Assembly: GCA_938028585.1 (NCBI GenBank)
Contig: CALIZH010000423.1
Span: forward strand, 1-24,782
DNA: 24,782 nucleotides
Direction: 5' to 3'
From: an uncultured Actinomyces sp.
GTDB lineage: Bacteria; Actinomycetota; Actinomycetes; Actinomycetales; Actinomycetaceae
A program made the position numbers and the translations under genes. Below the pieces are notes generated by a model. The model made no database searches and was not told where the DNA came from. It saw only the letters and a list, made by a program, of their open reading frames with translations. Shown here piece after piece: positions 8,388 through 14,112 of the stretch; within the stretch, counting starts at the first letter, position 1, and the number at the start of each line of letters is the position of its first letter.

Positions 8388-9185
8388 ATGGGACAGCACG
8401 CGAAGAAGACCCAAGCGACTGCTCAGGCTCAAATGGGTGAAGCGGGGGAGAAGGCACACAACGACTCCTCGGCAAAACCCCTGGGGGCGCGCCTCAAAGC
8501 AGCGATATTGGCGATGCCTCGAGGAACGCATCTTTTACTTTTTGTCATCTGCCTCATTCTTGGAATTGCTTTGGTCACTCAAGTTCGAGCACAACGAACA
8601 GACCCGCTCACCTCGCTGAGTCAGGAAGAACTGGTCGAACTCCTTGACAATCTTTCTGTTCAGGAACAAAACCTTCGTGTTGAACGCGGGAAGCTCGAGT
8701 CCCAAGTCAGTCAGCTTGAGGACGAGTCTCAAAAAGAAGAAGCCGCAGCGAATGCTGCGAAGAAAGCCGAAGAGCAAGCAAAGATCAATTCCGGGCAGGT
8801 CGCCGTCCACGGTCCTGGGATTGAGATGGTTATCAGCGATCCTTCACATTCTCTGAGTGCAACTCATTTTGTGATGGCGATGGGCGAGCTCCGAAATGCT
8901 GGTTCCGAGGCCTCTGAAATTAACGGCCATCGCGTCACTGTATCGTCAAGTTTCACCAGTGACGGGGGAGTGATCAGCGTAGACGGACAGGCTCTTACGA
9001 GCCCATACGTATGGAAAGTTATTGGTGATTCACAGACCATTTCTACGGCTTTAGAGATTCAAGCAGGTAGCGCGGCTCAGATGCGTGCAAAAGGTGCTTC
9101 AGTAACAATCACGCAGATGAAAGACCTGAAGATCACCTCGATTTCGACACCCAAATCACCGGAATTTGCAAAGCAAATCGGTTAA
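8388..9185 (+). CDS. DUF881 family membrane-anchored protein (second copy)
   Basis: This 265-residue paralogue of the protein encoded at 7221-8051 is the partner of sbp. It has a charged cytoplasmic N-terminus of about 45 residues, one membrane span (HLLLFVICLILGIALVTQV) and a strong coiled coil (QEELVELLDNLSVQEQNL and an EKAEEQAK-like region). The DUF881 domain follows, with VHGPGIEMVISD, MGELRNAGSEASEINGHRV and SPYVWKVIGD. The ATG starts two bases after the sbp stop, preceded by AAGG. The two DUF881 copies may form heteromers, since paired copies flanking sbp are conserved across actinobacteria; that is inference. Their cellular role in growth or division is not defined. Confidence 0.88.
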   Translation: MGQHAKKTQATAQAQMGEAGEKAHNDSSAKPLGARLKAAILAMPRGTHLLLFVICLILGIALVTQVRAQRTDPLTSLSQEELVELLDNLSVQEQNLRVERGKLESQVSQLEDESQKEEAAANAAKKAEEQAKINSGQVAVHGPGIEMVISDPSHSLSATHFVMAMGELRNAGSEASEINGHRVTVSSSFTSDGGVISVDGQALTSPYVWKVIGDSQTISTALEIQAGSAAQMRAKGASVTITQMKDLKITSISTPKSPEFAKQIG

Positions 9186-9190
9186 AAGCC

Positions 9191-9220
9191 TTCGCGAACA
9201 CTAGGCCGTCACACTATACT
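9191..9220 (+). promoter_or_regulatory. Putative promoter for garA
   Basis: TATACT (9215-9220) is a good -10 element. The -35 candidate, TTCGCG at 9191-9196 with an 18-bp spacer, is weak. It lies in the 67-bp gap after the second DUF881 gene and 32 bases before the garA ATG, which has GGAG eight to nine bases upstream. It suggests that garA-ftsR has its own transcript. Confidence 0.45.
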
Positions 9221-9252
9221 GTTGCTATTGTCCCTCAGAACTGGAGCGAGTA

Positions 9253-9687
9253 ATGGATAACCAGAGCCAAGAGTTTGACCCGACTGCAACTTCGGTCTTC
9301 AGCCTGAATACTGTTGAGGAAGTCGCTGACGCGCCTATGCCTTTGTCGGCGCGCGATCAGGACGCAGTCAATGCTCTTCCTGCCGGCTCTGCACTTCTCA
9401 TTGTTCAACGCGGGCCTAATTCGGGTGCACGATTCCTCTTGGATGCGGAAGTAACAAACGCAGGTCGTTCGCCTCGTGCAGATATCTTCTTGGACGACGT
9501 CACTGTCTCGCGTAAGCACTGCCAGTTCCTGTCTCGCGATGGCGGACATACCGTCCGCGATTCTGGCTCGCTCAATGGTACTTATGTCAATCGTGAACGT
9601 GTTGAGCAGGTTGAGCTCCACGCTGGAGACGAGGTACAGATTGGCAAGTACCGCCTGACCTACCAGCCCTCACCTAACGCACAATGA
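9253..9687 (+). CDS. garA: FHA-domain metabolic regulator GarA/OdhI
   Basis: GarA/OdhI is a cytoplasmic phospho-switch. In its unphosphorylated form it inhibits 2-oxoglutarate dehydrogenase and controls glutamate metabolism. When a Ser/Thr kinase phosphorylates its N-terminal threonine, the FHA domain closes on its own tail and releases the target. At 144 residues it has the family length. The FHA domain has GRS (71-73), SRKH (86-89) and NGT (108-110). The N-terminal phospho-motif is present as ATSVF with Thr13; the neighbouring residue, a threonine in the ETTSVF of mycobacterial GarA, is Ala12. The stop overlaps the ftsR start as ATGA, the same garA-MerR gene order as Rv1827-Rv1828. The assignment is strong from motif plus synteny. 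Confidence 0.93.
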   Translation: MDNQSQEFDPTATSVFSLNTVEEVADAPMPLSARDQDAVNALPAGSALLIVQRGPNSGARFLLDAEVTNAGRSPRADIFLDDVTVSRKHCQFLSRDGGHTVRDSGSLNGTYVNRERVEQVELHAGDEVQIGKYRLTYQPSPNAQ

Positions 9688-10442
9688 GTGCGCGCGCTCA
9701 GCGCAAGGCCTCGGAAGAAATTGTTGAACCCTGGCCGCGCGGAATTAGTCGTGAGCCAGAGCTTTCGATCGGTCAACTGGTCGAACGCCTTAAGGCTGAG
9801 TTTCCTGCAATCACGCAGTCAAAGGTACGTTTCCTTGAAGACAAGGGGCTTGTAGTCCCTGCACGTACTTCTGCTGGGTATCGTAAGTATTCCCAAGCTG
9901 ACCTTGAACGTCTCCGCTACGTTTTGGCTTCTCAGCGCGATTCCTATTCGCCTCTTGATGTGATTCGTGATCAGCTTCGAGCACTTGATGCAGGGCACGA
10001 AGTTTCCCCTCGACGCGCAGCCCAGGTCGTTGCTTCAGAAGGCAAAGTCGTTTCTTTGGGGAATCGTCGCTCGATTCCCGCTGCAGACCTTGCGGATCTG
10101 ACAGGATGCGAGCTTGCTGCGATTGAACGCTATGTGTCTCTTGGTCTGGTCACACCAGATATTGCTGGCTATTTTCCTTCGCGAAGTGTCCAGGTGATTT
10201 TGCAGATTCGTGAGCTCGAGGCCCTAGGAGTTGACGCTCGAACCTTGCGCTCGGTGCGTCACGGCGCTGAGCGAAGCGCTGATCTTATCGATCAAACAGT
10301 CTTATCCCAGACTCCTCGTGATCGTGCGATTGATCGCGAACGGCAAAATAGCCGACGTCTTGAGCTAGGGGAGAGGTTTGCGCAGCTTCATCACGAGATG
10401 TTGCGAGTAGCTTTGTCGCAATTGACCGACGGAGGGGTGTAA
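9684..10442 (+). CDS. ftsR: MerR-family regulator FtsR (Rv1828 type)
   Basis: This DNA-binding protein of 252 residues has a MerR-type winged helix-turn-helix at about residues 27-100 (LSIGQLVERLKAEF, KVRFLEDKGLVVP, SAGYRKYSQADLERLRYV). A second MerR-like segment near 130-170 is typical of this subgroup. Homologues include Rv1828 in M. tuberculosis and FtsR in Corynebacterium glutamicum, the latter described as an activator of ftsZ. No metal-binding cysteine pair is present, so it is not a metal sensor. It starts inside the garA stop codon and is followed by resR, the second MerR gene of the cluster. A dyad lies one base after its stop codon and may be an operator for resR. Name by family and synteny. 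Confidence 0.87.
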   Translation: MSARAQRKASEEIVEPWPRGISREPELSIGQLVERLKAEFPAITQSKVRFLEDKGLVVPARTSAGYRKYSQADLERLRYVLASQRDSYSPLDVIRDQLRALDAGHEVSPRRAAQVVASEGKVVSLGNRRSIPAADLADLTGCELAAIERYVSLGLVTPDIAGYFPSRSVQVILQIRELEALGVDARTLRSVRHGAERSADLIDQTVLSQTPRDRAIDRERQNSRRLELGERFAQLHHEMLRVALSQLTDGGV

Positions 10443-10443
10443 C

Positions 10444-10462
10444 CTTCAACTTGAACTTGAAG
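10444..10462. promoter_or_regulatory. Imperfect palindrome, likely MerR-type operator upstream of resR
   Basis: CTTCAACTTGAACTTGAAG matches its own reverse complement at 16 of 19 positions. The half-site CTTCAACTT recurs as a direct repeat at 10492-10500, between a promoter-like -35 and -10. The site lies just after ftsR and upstream of resR, both MerR-family genes, so auto- or cross-regulation is plausible. There is no U-tract after it, which argues against a terminator. Confidence 0.5.
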
Positions 10463-10479
10463 GCTCGCCGTGTCGTTCA

Positions 10480-10508
10480 TTGACCGGCACGCTTCAACTT
10501 CGTAATCT
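10480..10508 (+). promoter_or_regulatory. Putative resR promoter
   Basis: TTGACC (10480-10485) and TAATCT (10503-10508) are spaced by 17 bp. A second -10 reading, TCTAAT at 10506-10511, would give the 20-bp spacer typical of MerR-activated promoters. The half-site CTTCAACTT (10492-10500) lies inside the spacer. The ribosome binding site AAGGAG precedes the GTG start at 10547. Confidence 0.5.
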
Positions 10509-10546
10509 AATTTCAGTTCGGTCATTCCATAAACCAAGGAGCATTC

Positions 10547-11107
10547 GTGAGCGCAGAACCGCTGGGTAGCATGCAGGGGCGTCAGCCTATGCTCTTTGGC
10601 GATCCTTTGGAGGGGCGCGACGGTGACGATGTCGGTTACCGAGGCCCTGTTGCCTGTGCGGCAGTTGGAATTACCTACCGTCAGCTCGATTACTGGGCGC
10701 GTACCGGTTTGCTTCAGCCTTCAGTCCGTGCGGCTAAAGGCTCAGGATCTCAGCGTTTGTATTCCTTCAAGGACATTCTTGTCTTGAAGATCGTCAAGAA
10801 GCTTCTTGACGCAGGGGTATCACTTCAGCAGGTTCGTACTGCAGTCACCCAACTTCACCGTCGCGGTGTTGATGATCTTGCTTCCATTACCTTGATGAGT
10901 GATGGGGCATCGGTTTACGAGTGCACCTCGACGGATGAAGTCATTGACCTTCTTCAAGGCGGCCAAGGCGTGTTCGGAATCGCCGTTGGTCGCGTCTGGC
11001 GTGAGCTCGAAGGTTCTCTGGCTGAGCTTCCTAGCGAGCGAGCTGAAGAAAACGTTCTTGTTGACGAACTTGCAGCTCGTCGTGCAATGAAGCGTTCAGT
11101 TTCTTAA
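10547..11107 (+). CDS. resR: MerR-family regulator ResR/McdR (Rv1830 type)
   Basis: This 186-residue protein has a MerR helix-turn-helix at about residues 38-105 (ACAAVGITYRQLDYWARTGL, GSQRLYSFKDILVLKIVKKL, AGVSLQQVRTAV). The start is GTG at 10547 with AAGGAG a few bases upstream. The sequence and place in the garA-ftsR-resR cluster match Rv1830 of M. tuberculosis, called ResR or McdR, which is linked to the timing of cell growth and division and to drug resilience. In mycobacteria a BFN-type nuclease gene (Rv1829) lies between the two regulators. Here only a 104-bp gap is present, carrying a dyad and a promoter. The gene is the last before the dif-like site. Family assignment is good; target genes in this organism are unknown. 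Confidence 0.87.
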   Translation: MSAEPLGSMQGRQPMLFGDPLEGRDGDDVGYRGPVACAAVGITYRQLDYWARTGLLQPSVRAAKGSGSQRLYSFKDILVLKIVKKLLDAGVSLQQVRTAVTQLHRRGVDDLASITLMSDGASVYECTSTDEVIDLLQGGQGVFGIAVGRVWRELEGSLAELPSERAEENVLVDELAARRAMKRSVS

Positions 11108-11212
11108 TCACTTCGCTCGACTCACTCAAACATCATCGTCTCATACGCGCATTCATGGGAGAGTGGCTGCACCATCAATAAAATGATTCGGTTACTTTCT
11201 CAAGTTCCCATT

Positions 11213-11240
11213 ACTTGACATAATGTACATTATCGGATCG
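11213..11240. other. dif: dif site (XerC/XerD chromosome dimer resolution)
   Basis: The 28-bp site sits in the 224-bp gap between resR and rbpA, which has no gene. Read on the plus strand it has an 11-base arm ACTTGACATAA (11213-11223), a 6-base centre TGTACA (11224-11229) and an arm TTATCGGATCG (11230-11240). The inner ATAATGTACATTAT is a perfect 14-bp palindrome. Read on the minus strand it agrees at 24 of 28 positions with the actinobacterial dif consensus as I recall it (TTCRCCGATAATVN followed by ACATTATGTCAAGT); all four mismatches are at the outer end of the XerC-side arm. XerC and XerD act here with FtsK to resolve dimeric chromosomes at division. Neighbouring genes point towards it from both sides, as expected at a terminus. 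XerC/XerD genes are not in the window. Confidence 0.85.
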
Positions 11241-11299
11241 CGGCTAATGTGCTGAAAGCATAGTTAGAACGCTGCTCAGCCCTTTATCAGCTAAACTTC

Positions 11300-11305
11300 T
11301 ACTAT
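11300..11305 (+). promoter_or_regulatory. Possible -10 element of rbpA
   Basis: TACTAT lies 27 bases upstream of the rbpA GTG, with the GGAGG ribosome binding site at 11321-11325. No good -35 element and no SigR-type GGAAT...GTT pair was found at the expected distance. Confidence 0.3.
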
Positions 11306-11331
11306 TCGATTATTACTGCGGGAGGATCAAG

Positions 11332-11697
11332 GTGGCAGATCGCGCGTTACGCGGAATGCAAATCGGTGCTAAGTCGATGGAATCTGAAGATGGCGTCGTC
11401 TTCGCCGATCGATTCACAGCAAAGTACTTGTGCACAAACGGACACCAATTTGAAGTTCCCTTCGCAAGCGAAGCAACACCGCCTGCAACATGGGAATGCA
11501 AATGCGGACAAATGGCTGAGCTTATTGGCGAGGCAACGGAAGACGAAGAACAAAAGCCCGCTAAGCCCGCTCGTACTCACTGGGACATGCTTCTTGAGCG
11601 TCGTTCGATTGAAGAGCTTAACGAGGTTCTTCAGGAACAGCTCACTCTTCTACGCGAAGGCAAGCTGCGCCTAGAGGGCCACTACCGCAAGGGCTGA
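11332..11697 (+). CDS. rbpA: RNA polymerase-binding protein RbpA
   Basis: RbpA is an actinobacterial transcription factor that binds the principal sigma factor and RNA polymerase and stabilises the open promoter complex. The 121-residue protein has the N-terminal RALRG motif (4-8), the core domain (about 25-70) and the basic linker plus sigma-interaction domain with the invariant KPARTHWDMLLERRS (about 76-91). The possible zinc ligands of the Streptomyces protein are kept as Cys34, His38, Cys56 and Cys58. The last pair is spaced CxC where S. coelicolor has CxxC. The GTG start at 11332 has a strong GGAGG seven to eleven bases upstream. The gene stands alone between the dif site and a hairpin terminator that contains a broken copy of the dif sequence. 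The identity is certain. Confidence 0.97.
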   Translation: MADRALRGMQIGAKSMESEDGVVFADRFTAKYLCTNGHQFEVPFASEATPPATWECKCGQMAELIGEATEDEEQKPAKPARTHWDMLLERRSIEELNEVLQEQLTLLREGKLRLEGHYRKG

Positions 11698-11711
11698 TCG
11701 ATTTCTGAATA

Positions 11712-11725
11712 ACTTGACATAATGT
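11712..11725 (+). repeat. 14-bp direct repeat of the dif XerD-side arm and core
   Basis: ACTTGACATAATGT is identical to 11213-11226 in the dif site, 499 bp away, so the two copies flank rbpA. After a 23-bp G+C-rich insertion the remaining core ACATTAT follows at 11749-11755. The copy therefore looks like a dif half split exactly at the centre of the palindrome. Confidence 0.85.
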
Positions 11726-11759
11726 GGGCCCGCCACCGTGGCGGACCCACATTATTTTT
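11719..11759 (+). terminator. Intrinsic terminator of rbpA, built on a split dif core
   Basis: A 37-base hairpin (11719-11755) pairs ATAATGTGGG and CCGCCA with TGGCGG and CCCACATTAT, with one C/A mismatch. It ends in a run of five T (11755-11759). It lies 22 bases after the rbpA stop and 9 bases beyond the end of the convergent ppm1 gene, and probably helps end both transcripts. The outer seven bases of each arm are the arms of the dif palindrome. Confidence 0.88.
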
Positions 11760-11767
11760 CTGCCTTT

Positions 11768-12526
11768 TCAGCGACGCGATGAGAATTTGCGCTTAATGCC
11801 GTTCTTCGTCACCATGACCAGCTCTTCTACAAAGATCGCACCAGAGAGCTTCGATTCCCCGTGTTCTCGCTCATCGAAGGTAATAGGAACTTCGACGATC
11901 GTCGCCCCCATGGACTCAGCGAGAGTCGTCATTTCAACTTGGAAACCGAAACCAACCGTTGAGACCTTCTGGAGAATGCCCGTCTCACGTAGCCAAGTGG
12001 CCCGATGAACACGCAGGCCCGCTGTTGCATCTTTAATCCGAGTTCCCAACCAGAAATTGATATACGCATTGCCTGCACGTGACAGTGCAACCCGCCAGGG
12101 TGCCCAGCCATTCGTTTTTCCACCCGGAACCCACCGCGAACCGATGACCATATCAGGTTGATCAGGTCCAGCCATTCGTACAAGTAGTTTGGGCAGGTCT
12201 TCTGGACGGTGCGATGCATCTGCATCCATTTGGATGAGGAAATCGAAACCCATTTCGAGGGCTTGTCCGAGTCCCTCAACATATGCAGTTGCAAGACCGG
12301 ACTTTGCAGGCCGCGTGTAAAGATGAAGGCGCGAATCAGTTTTCATGCGCTCTTGGACCCATTCCCCCGTTCCATCGGGAGAAGAGTCATCAACAATAAG
12401 AATGTTGAGCTCCGGGAGCACCTGATGAATGCGCGTGAGAAGACCTGGCAAAGACTCAACCTCGCAATAGGTGGGAATAACCGCCACCACTCCCCTGCCG
12501 GTTTCATACATCATCGAGTCGGTCAT
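11768..12526 (-). CDS. ppm1: Polyprenol monophosphomannose synthase
   Basis: This GT2-family enzyme transfers mannose from GDP-mannose to polyprenyl phosphate at the cytoplasmic face of the membrane, making the lipid donor used for lipoglycans and protein O-mannosylation. At 252 residues it has the N-terminal VVAVIPTYCE, VDDSSPDGT (45-53), the metal-binding DAD (101-103), the GSRWVPGG segment and the C-terminal FDEREHGESKLS typical of DPM1/Ppm1 catalytic domains. There is no membrane span. Its ATG overlaps the lnt stop as TGATG, so translation is likely coupled. In M. tuberculosis the Lnt and mannose synthase parts form one two-domain protein (Ppm1); here they are separate adjacent genes, as in Corynebacterium. 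Alternative starts at Met5 or Met6 are possible. Confidence 0.93.
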   Translation of the reverse strand: MTDSMMYETGRGVVAVIPTYCEVESLPGLLTRIHQVLPELNILIVDDSSPDGTGEWVQERMKTDSRLHLYTRPAKSGLATAYVEGLGQALEMGFDFLIQMDADASHRPEDLPKLLVRMAGPDQPDMVIGSRWVPGGKTNGWAPWRVALSRAGNAYINFWLGTRIKDATAGLRVHRATWLRETGILQKVSTVGFGFQVEMTTLAESMGATIVEVPITFDEREHGESKLSGAIFVEELVMVTKNGIKRKFSSRR

Positions 12527-14112
12527 CAGCGGCGCTTTCTATGTGAACGAGAAATGGTTTGAAATGCGAGTGCAACCAGAAGAATTCCAGTGAGCACCCA
12601 GCTAATTTTAGCGGAATACGGCGCAAAATGTGCTGCCCATGTCAATGAGCTTCGAAGAGGCAGGTCACCAGTGAGCGTTGCTGATTGCATCCGTCCGCTT
12701 TGAGAAAGAAGGCTTCCATTCGGCCTGACAAGGACGGAGTTTCCAGTCGTTGATGCTTGCACAGTCGAGCGAGCAAATTCGATCGCCCGAAATTGTGAAA
12801 TCTGCGCCTGTTGTGCGCCCTCCGCACTGGTCCCAAAGTGATAGTTGTTGGAGGGGATCACAATGATTTGACCACCAGAATTCACGCCTTCGGCAAGGAG
12901 ATCTTCATAAGCCACTTCGAAGCAGATTCCAAGTGCAAGAGGGACAGTGCGACCGTCTTCTAACTGAACATCGAAACGCGATGAATTATTGACCGCTTCA
13001 AGATCAATCCCTACTTGGGCCGCCTCGGTCGCAAGCCGCGAAACAAGTGATCGTGCCGGAATGTATTCCCCAAAAGGTACCGGAATCTGTTTGCCGTAAT
13101 AGGATTCGCTCAGTCCAGTATCTGGGTACCAGACTCCCATGTAGTTGTATCGACGATCCTGATCTACACGTGTGATCCCGACAAGAATTGGCGCATCAAT
13201 ATCCTTTGCCGAGGTAGAAATAAGGTCCGCTATCAGCCGGTTATATTTGGGGTCGCGGTCAGTTGAAGACTCGCCCCAGACGACTAGGTCGACCTTCTCC
13301 CCCGTTTGTGCAAGCTCACTGGTCAATCGCGCATGGTTTCCAGTAACCTTCCCAATCTGAGAGTATGTCTCTAGGGCAGGAAGCTCAATATTTCCTTGGA
13401 TTGCAGCAACCTTGATCGATCCTTCTTCTTGAGAGGCATGCAGAGGAAGTGCCATGGGAATAATGACTAAGGCACACGCAGACGCAAAGCACAAAGGTCG
13501 CGAATACCAATGTCGATCCTCACGCGAAAAATCAAAACTTCGTCGTAGAAGCACTGCGCAGAAGACAACCACAGCGCTCACAAGTACTTCCCCACCCCAA
13601 GGAGCAAGACGCCCCAGAGGCGTCGCAACCTGTGGGTACGCCAAATTTCCCCATGGGAAGCCCGACCACGGAAAATGAGAACGAAGTTGTTCTATACCGA
13701 CCCAAGAAACAGCAGTAACAAACGCTTGCCCCGCAGCGGAGTTCGCCCACGAAAGCCGCATAAGACCACTCTCAAGTGCGCCCCACACAGCGAAGAAGAA
13801 TGCTTCCACAAAACTCAACGCAATCCATGGCAGCTTGCTACCGCCCGTCGCCTGAATAGTCCACGGAATAAGCAATAGCCAGAAAGTCATCCCGCAAATC
13901 AGCATGTAGCCGAAAGCCCGCCATGCACCGACACGATCAACACGCGAAAGAAGCAATGCAAAGGACGGGATTATCACAAGAGGAAGCGAAATATCGGGAA
14001 AGGCCGCCCATAGACCAATGCCGGCAATTAAGCACAGCATGAGGTCAATAGCGGTGCCTTTGACCCCTCGTTTTAAGCTCTTCTCAGGACCCGTCTTTAC
14101 TCTCCTTCCCAA
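12526..14112 (-). CDS. lnt: Apolipoprotein N-acyltransferase
   Basis: Lnt is a membrane enzyme that adds the third acyl chain to the N-terminal cysteine of lipoproteins. The 528-residue protein has about seven hydrophobic segments in the first 225 residues and a C-N hydrolase (nitrilase-like) domain from about 234. The predicted catalytic triad is Glu281 (VVWGES), Lys341 (YYGKQIPVPFGEY) and Cys397 (ALGICFEV). A final membrane span and a basic tail (SHRKRR) end it. The start is TTG at 14112, supported by AGAGGGG seven bases upstream; Met25 (14040) is a later alternative. It overlaps the end of helY by 16 bases and ppm1 by one base. A predicted lipoprotein client, the RibY-like protein, is encoded at 20050-21045. 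Confidence 0.93.
   Translation of the reverse strand: MGRRVKTGPEKSLKRGVKGTAIDLMLCLIAGIGLWAAFPDISLPLVIIPSFALLLSRVDRVGAWRAFGYMLICGMTFWLLLIPWTIQATGGSKLPWIALSFVEAFFFAVWGALESGLMRLSWANSAAGQAFVTAVSWVGIEQLRSHFPWSGFPWGNLAYPQVATPLGRLAPWGGEVLVSAVVVFCAVLLRRSFDFSREDRHWYSRPLCFASACALVIIPMALPLHASQEEGSIKVAAIQGNIELPALETYSQIGKVTGNHARLTSELAQTGEKVDLVVWGESSTDRDPKYNRLIADLISTSAKDIDAPILVGITRVDQDRRYNYMGVWYPDTGLSESYYGKQIPVPFGEYIPARSLVSRLATEAAQVGIDLEAVNNSSRFDVQLEDGRTVPLALGICFEVAYEDLLAEGVNSGGQIIVIPSNNYHFGTSAEGAQQAQISQFRAIEFARSTVQASTTGNSVLVRPNGSLLSQSGRMQSATLTGDLPLRSSLTWAAHFAPYSAKISWVLTGILLVALAFQTISRSHRKRR

Noticed and set aside
10443..10463. Intrinsic terminator after ftsR
   Set aside because: The dyad forms only a 7-bp stem and is followed by CTCGCCGTG with no T-run; an operator fits better.
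11215..11250. TTGACA as the -35 of an rbpA promoter
   Set aside because: The next -10-like hexamer (TAATGT, 11245) is 24 bp away, too far; the TTGACA is part of the dif arm.
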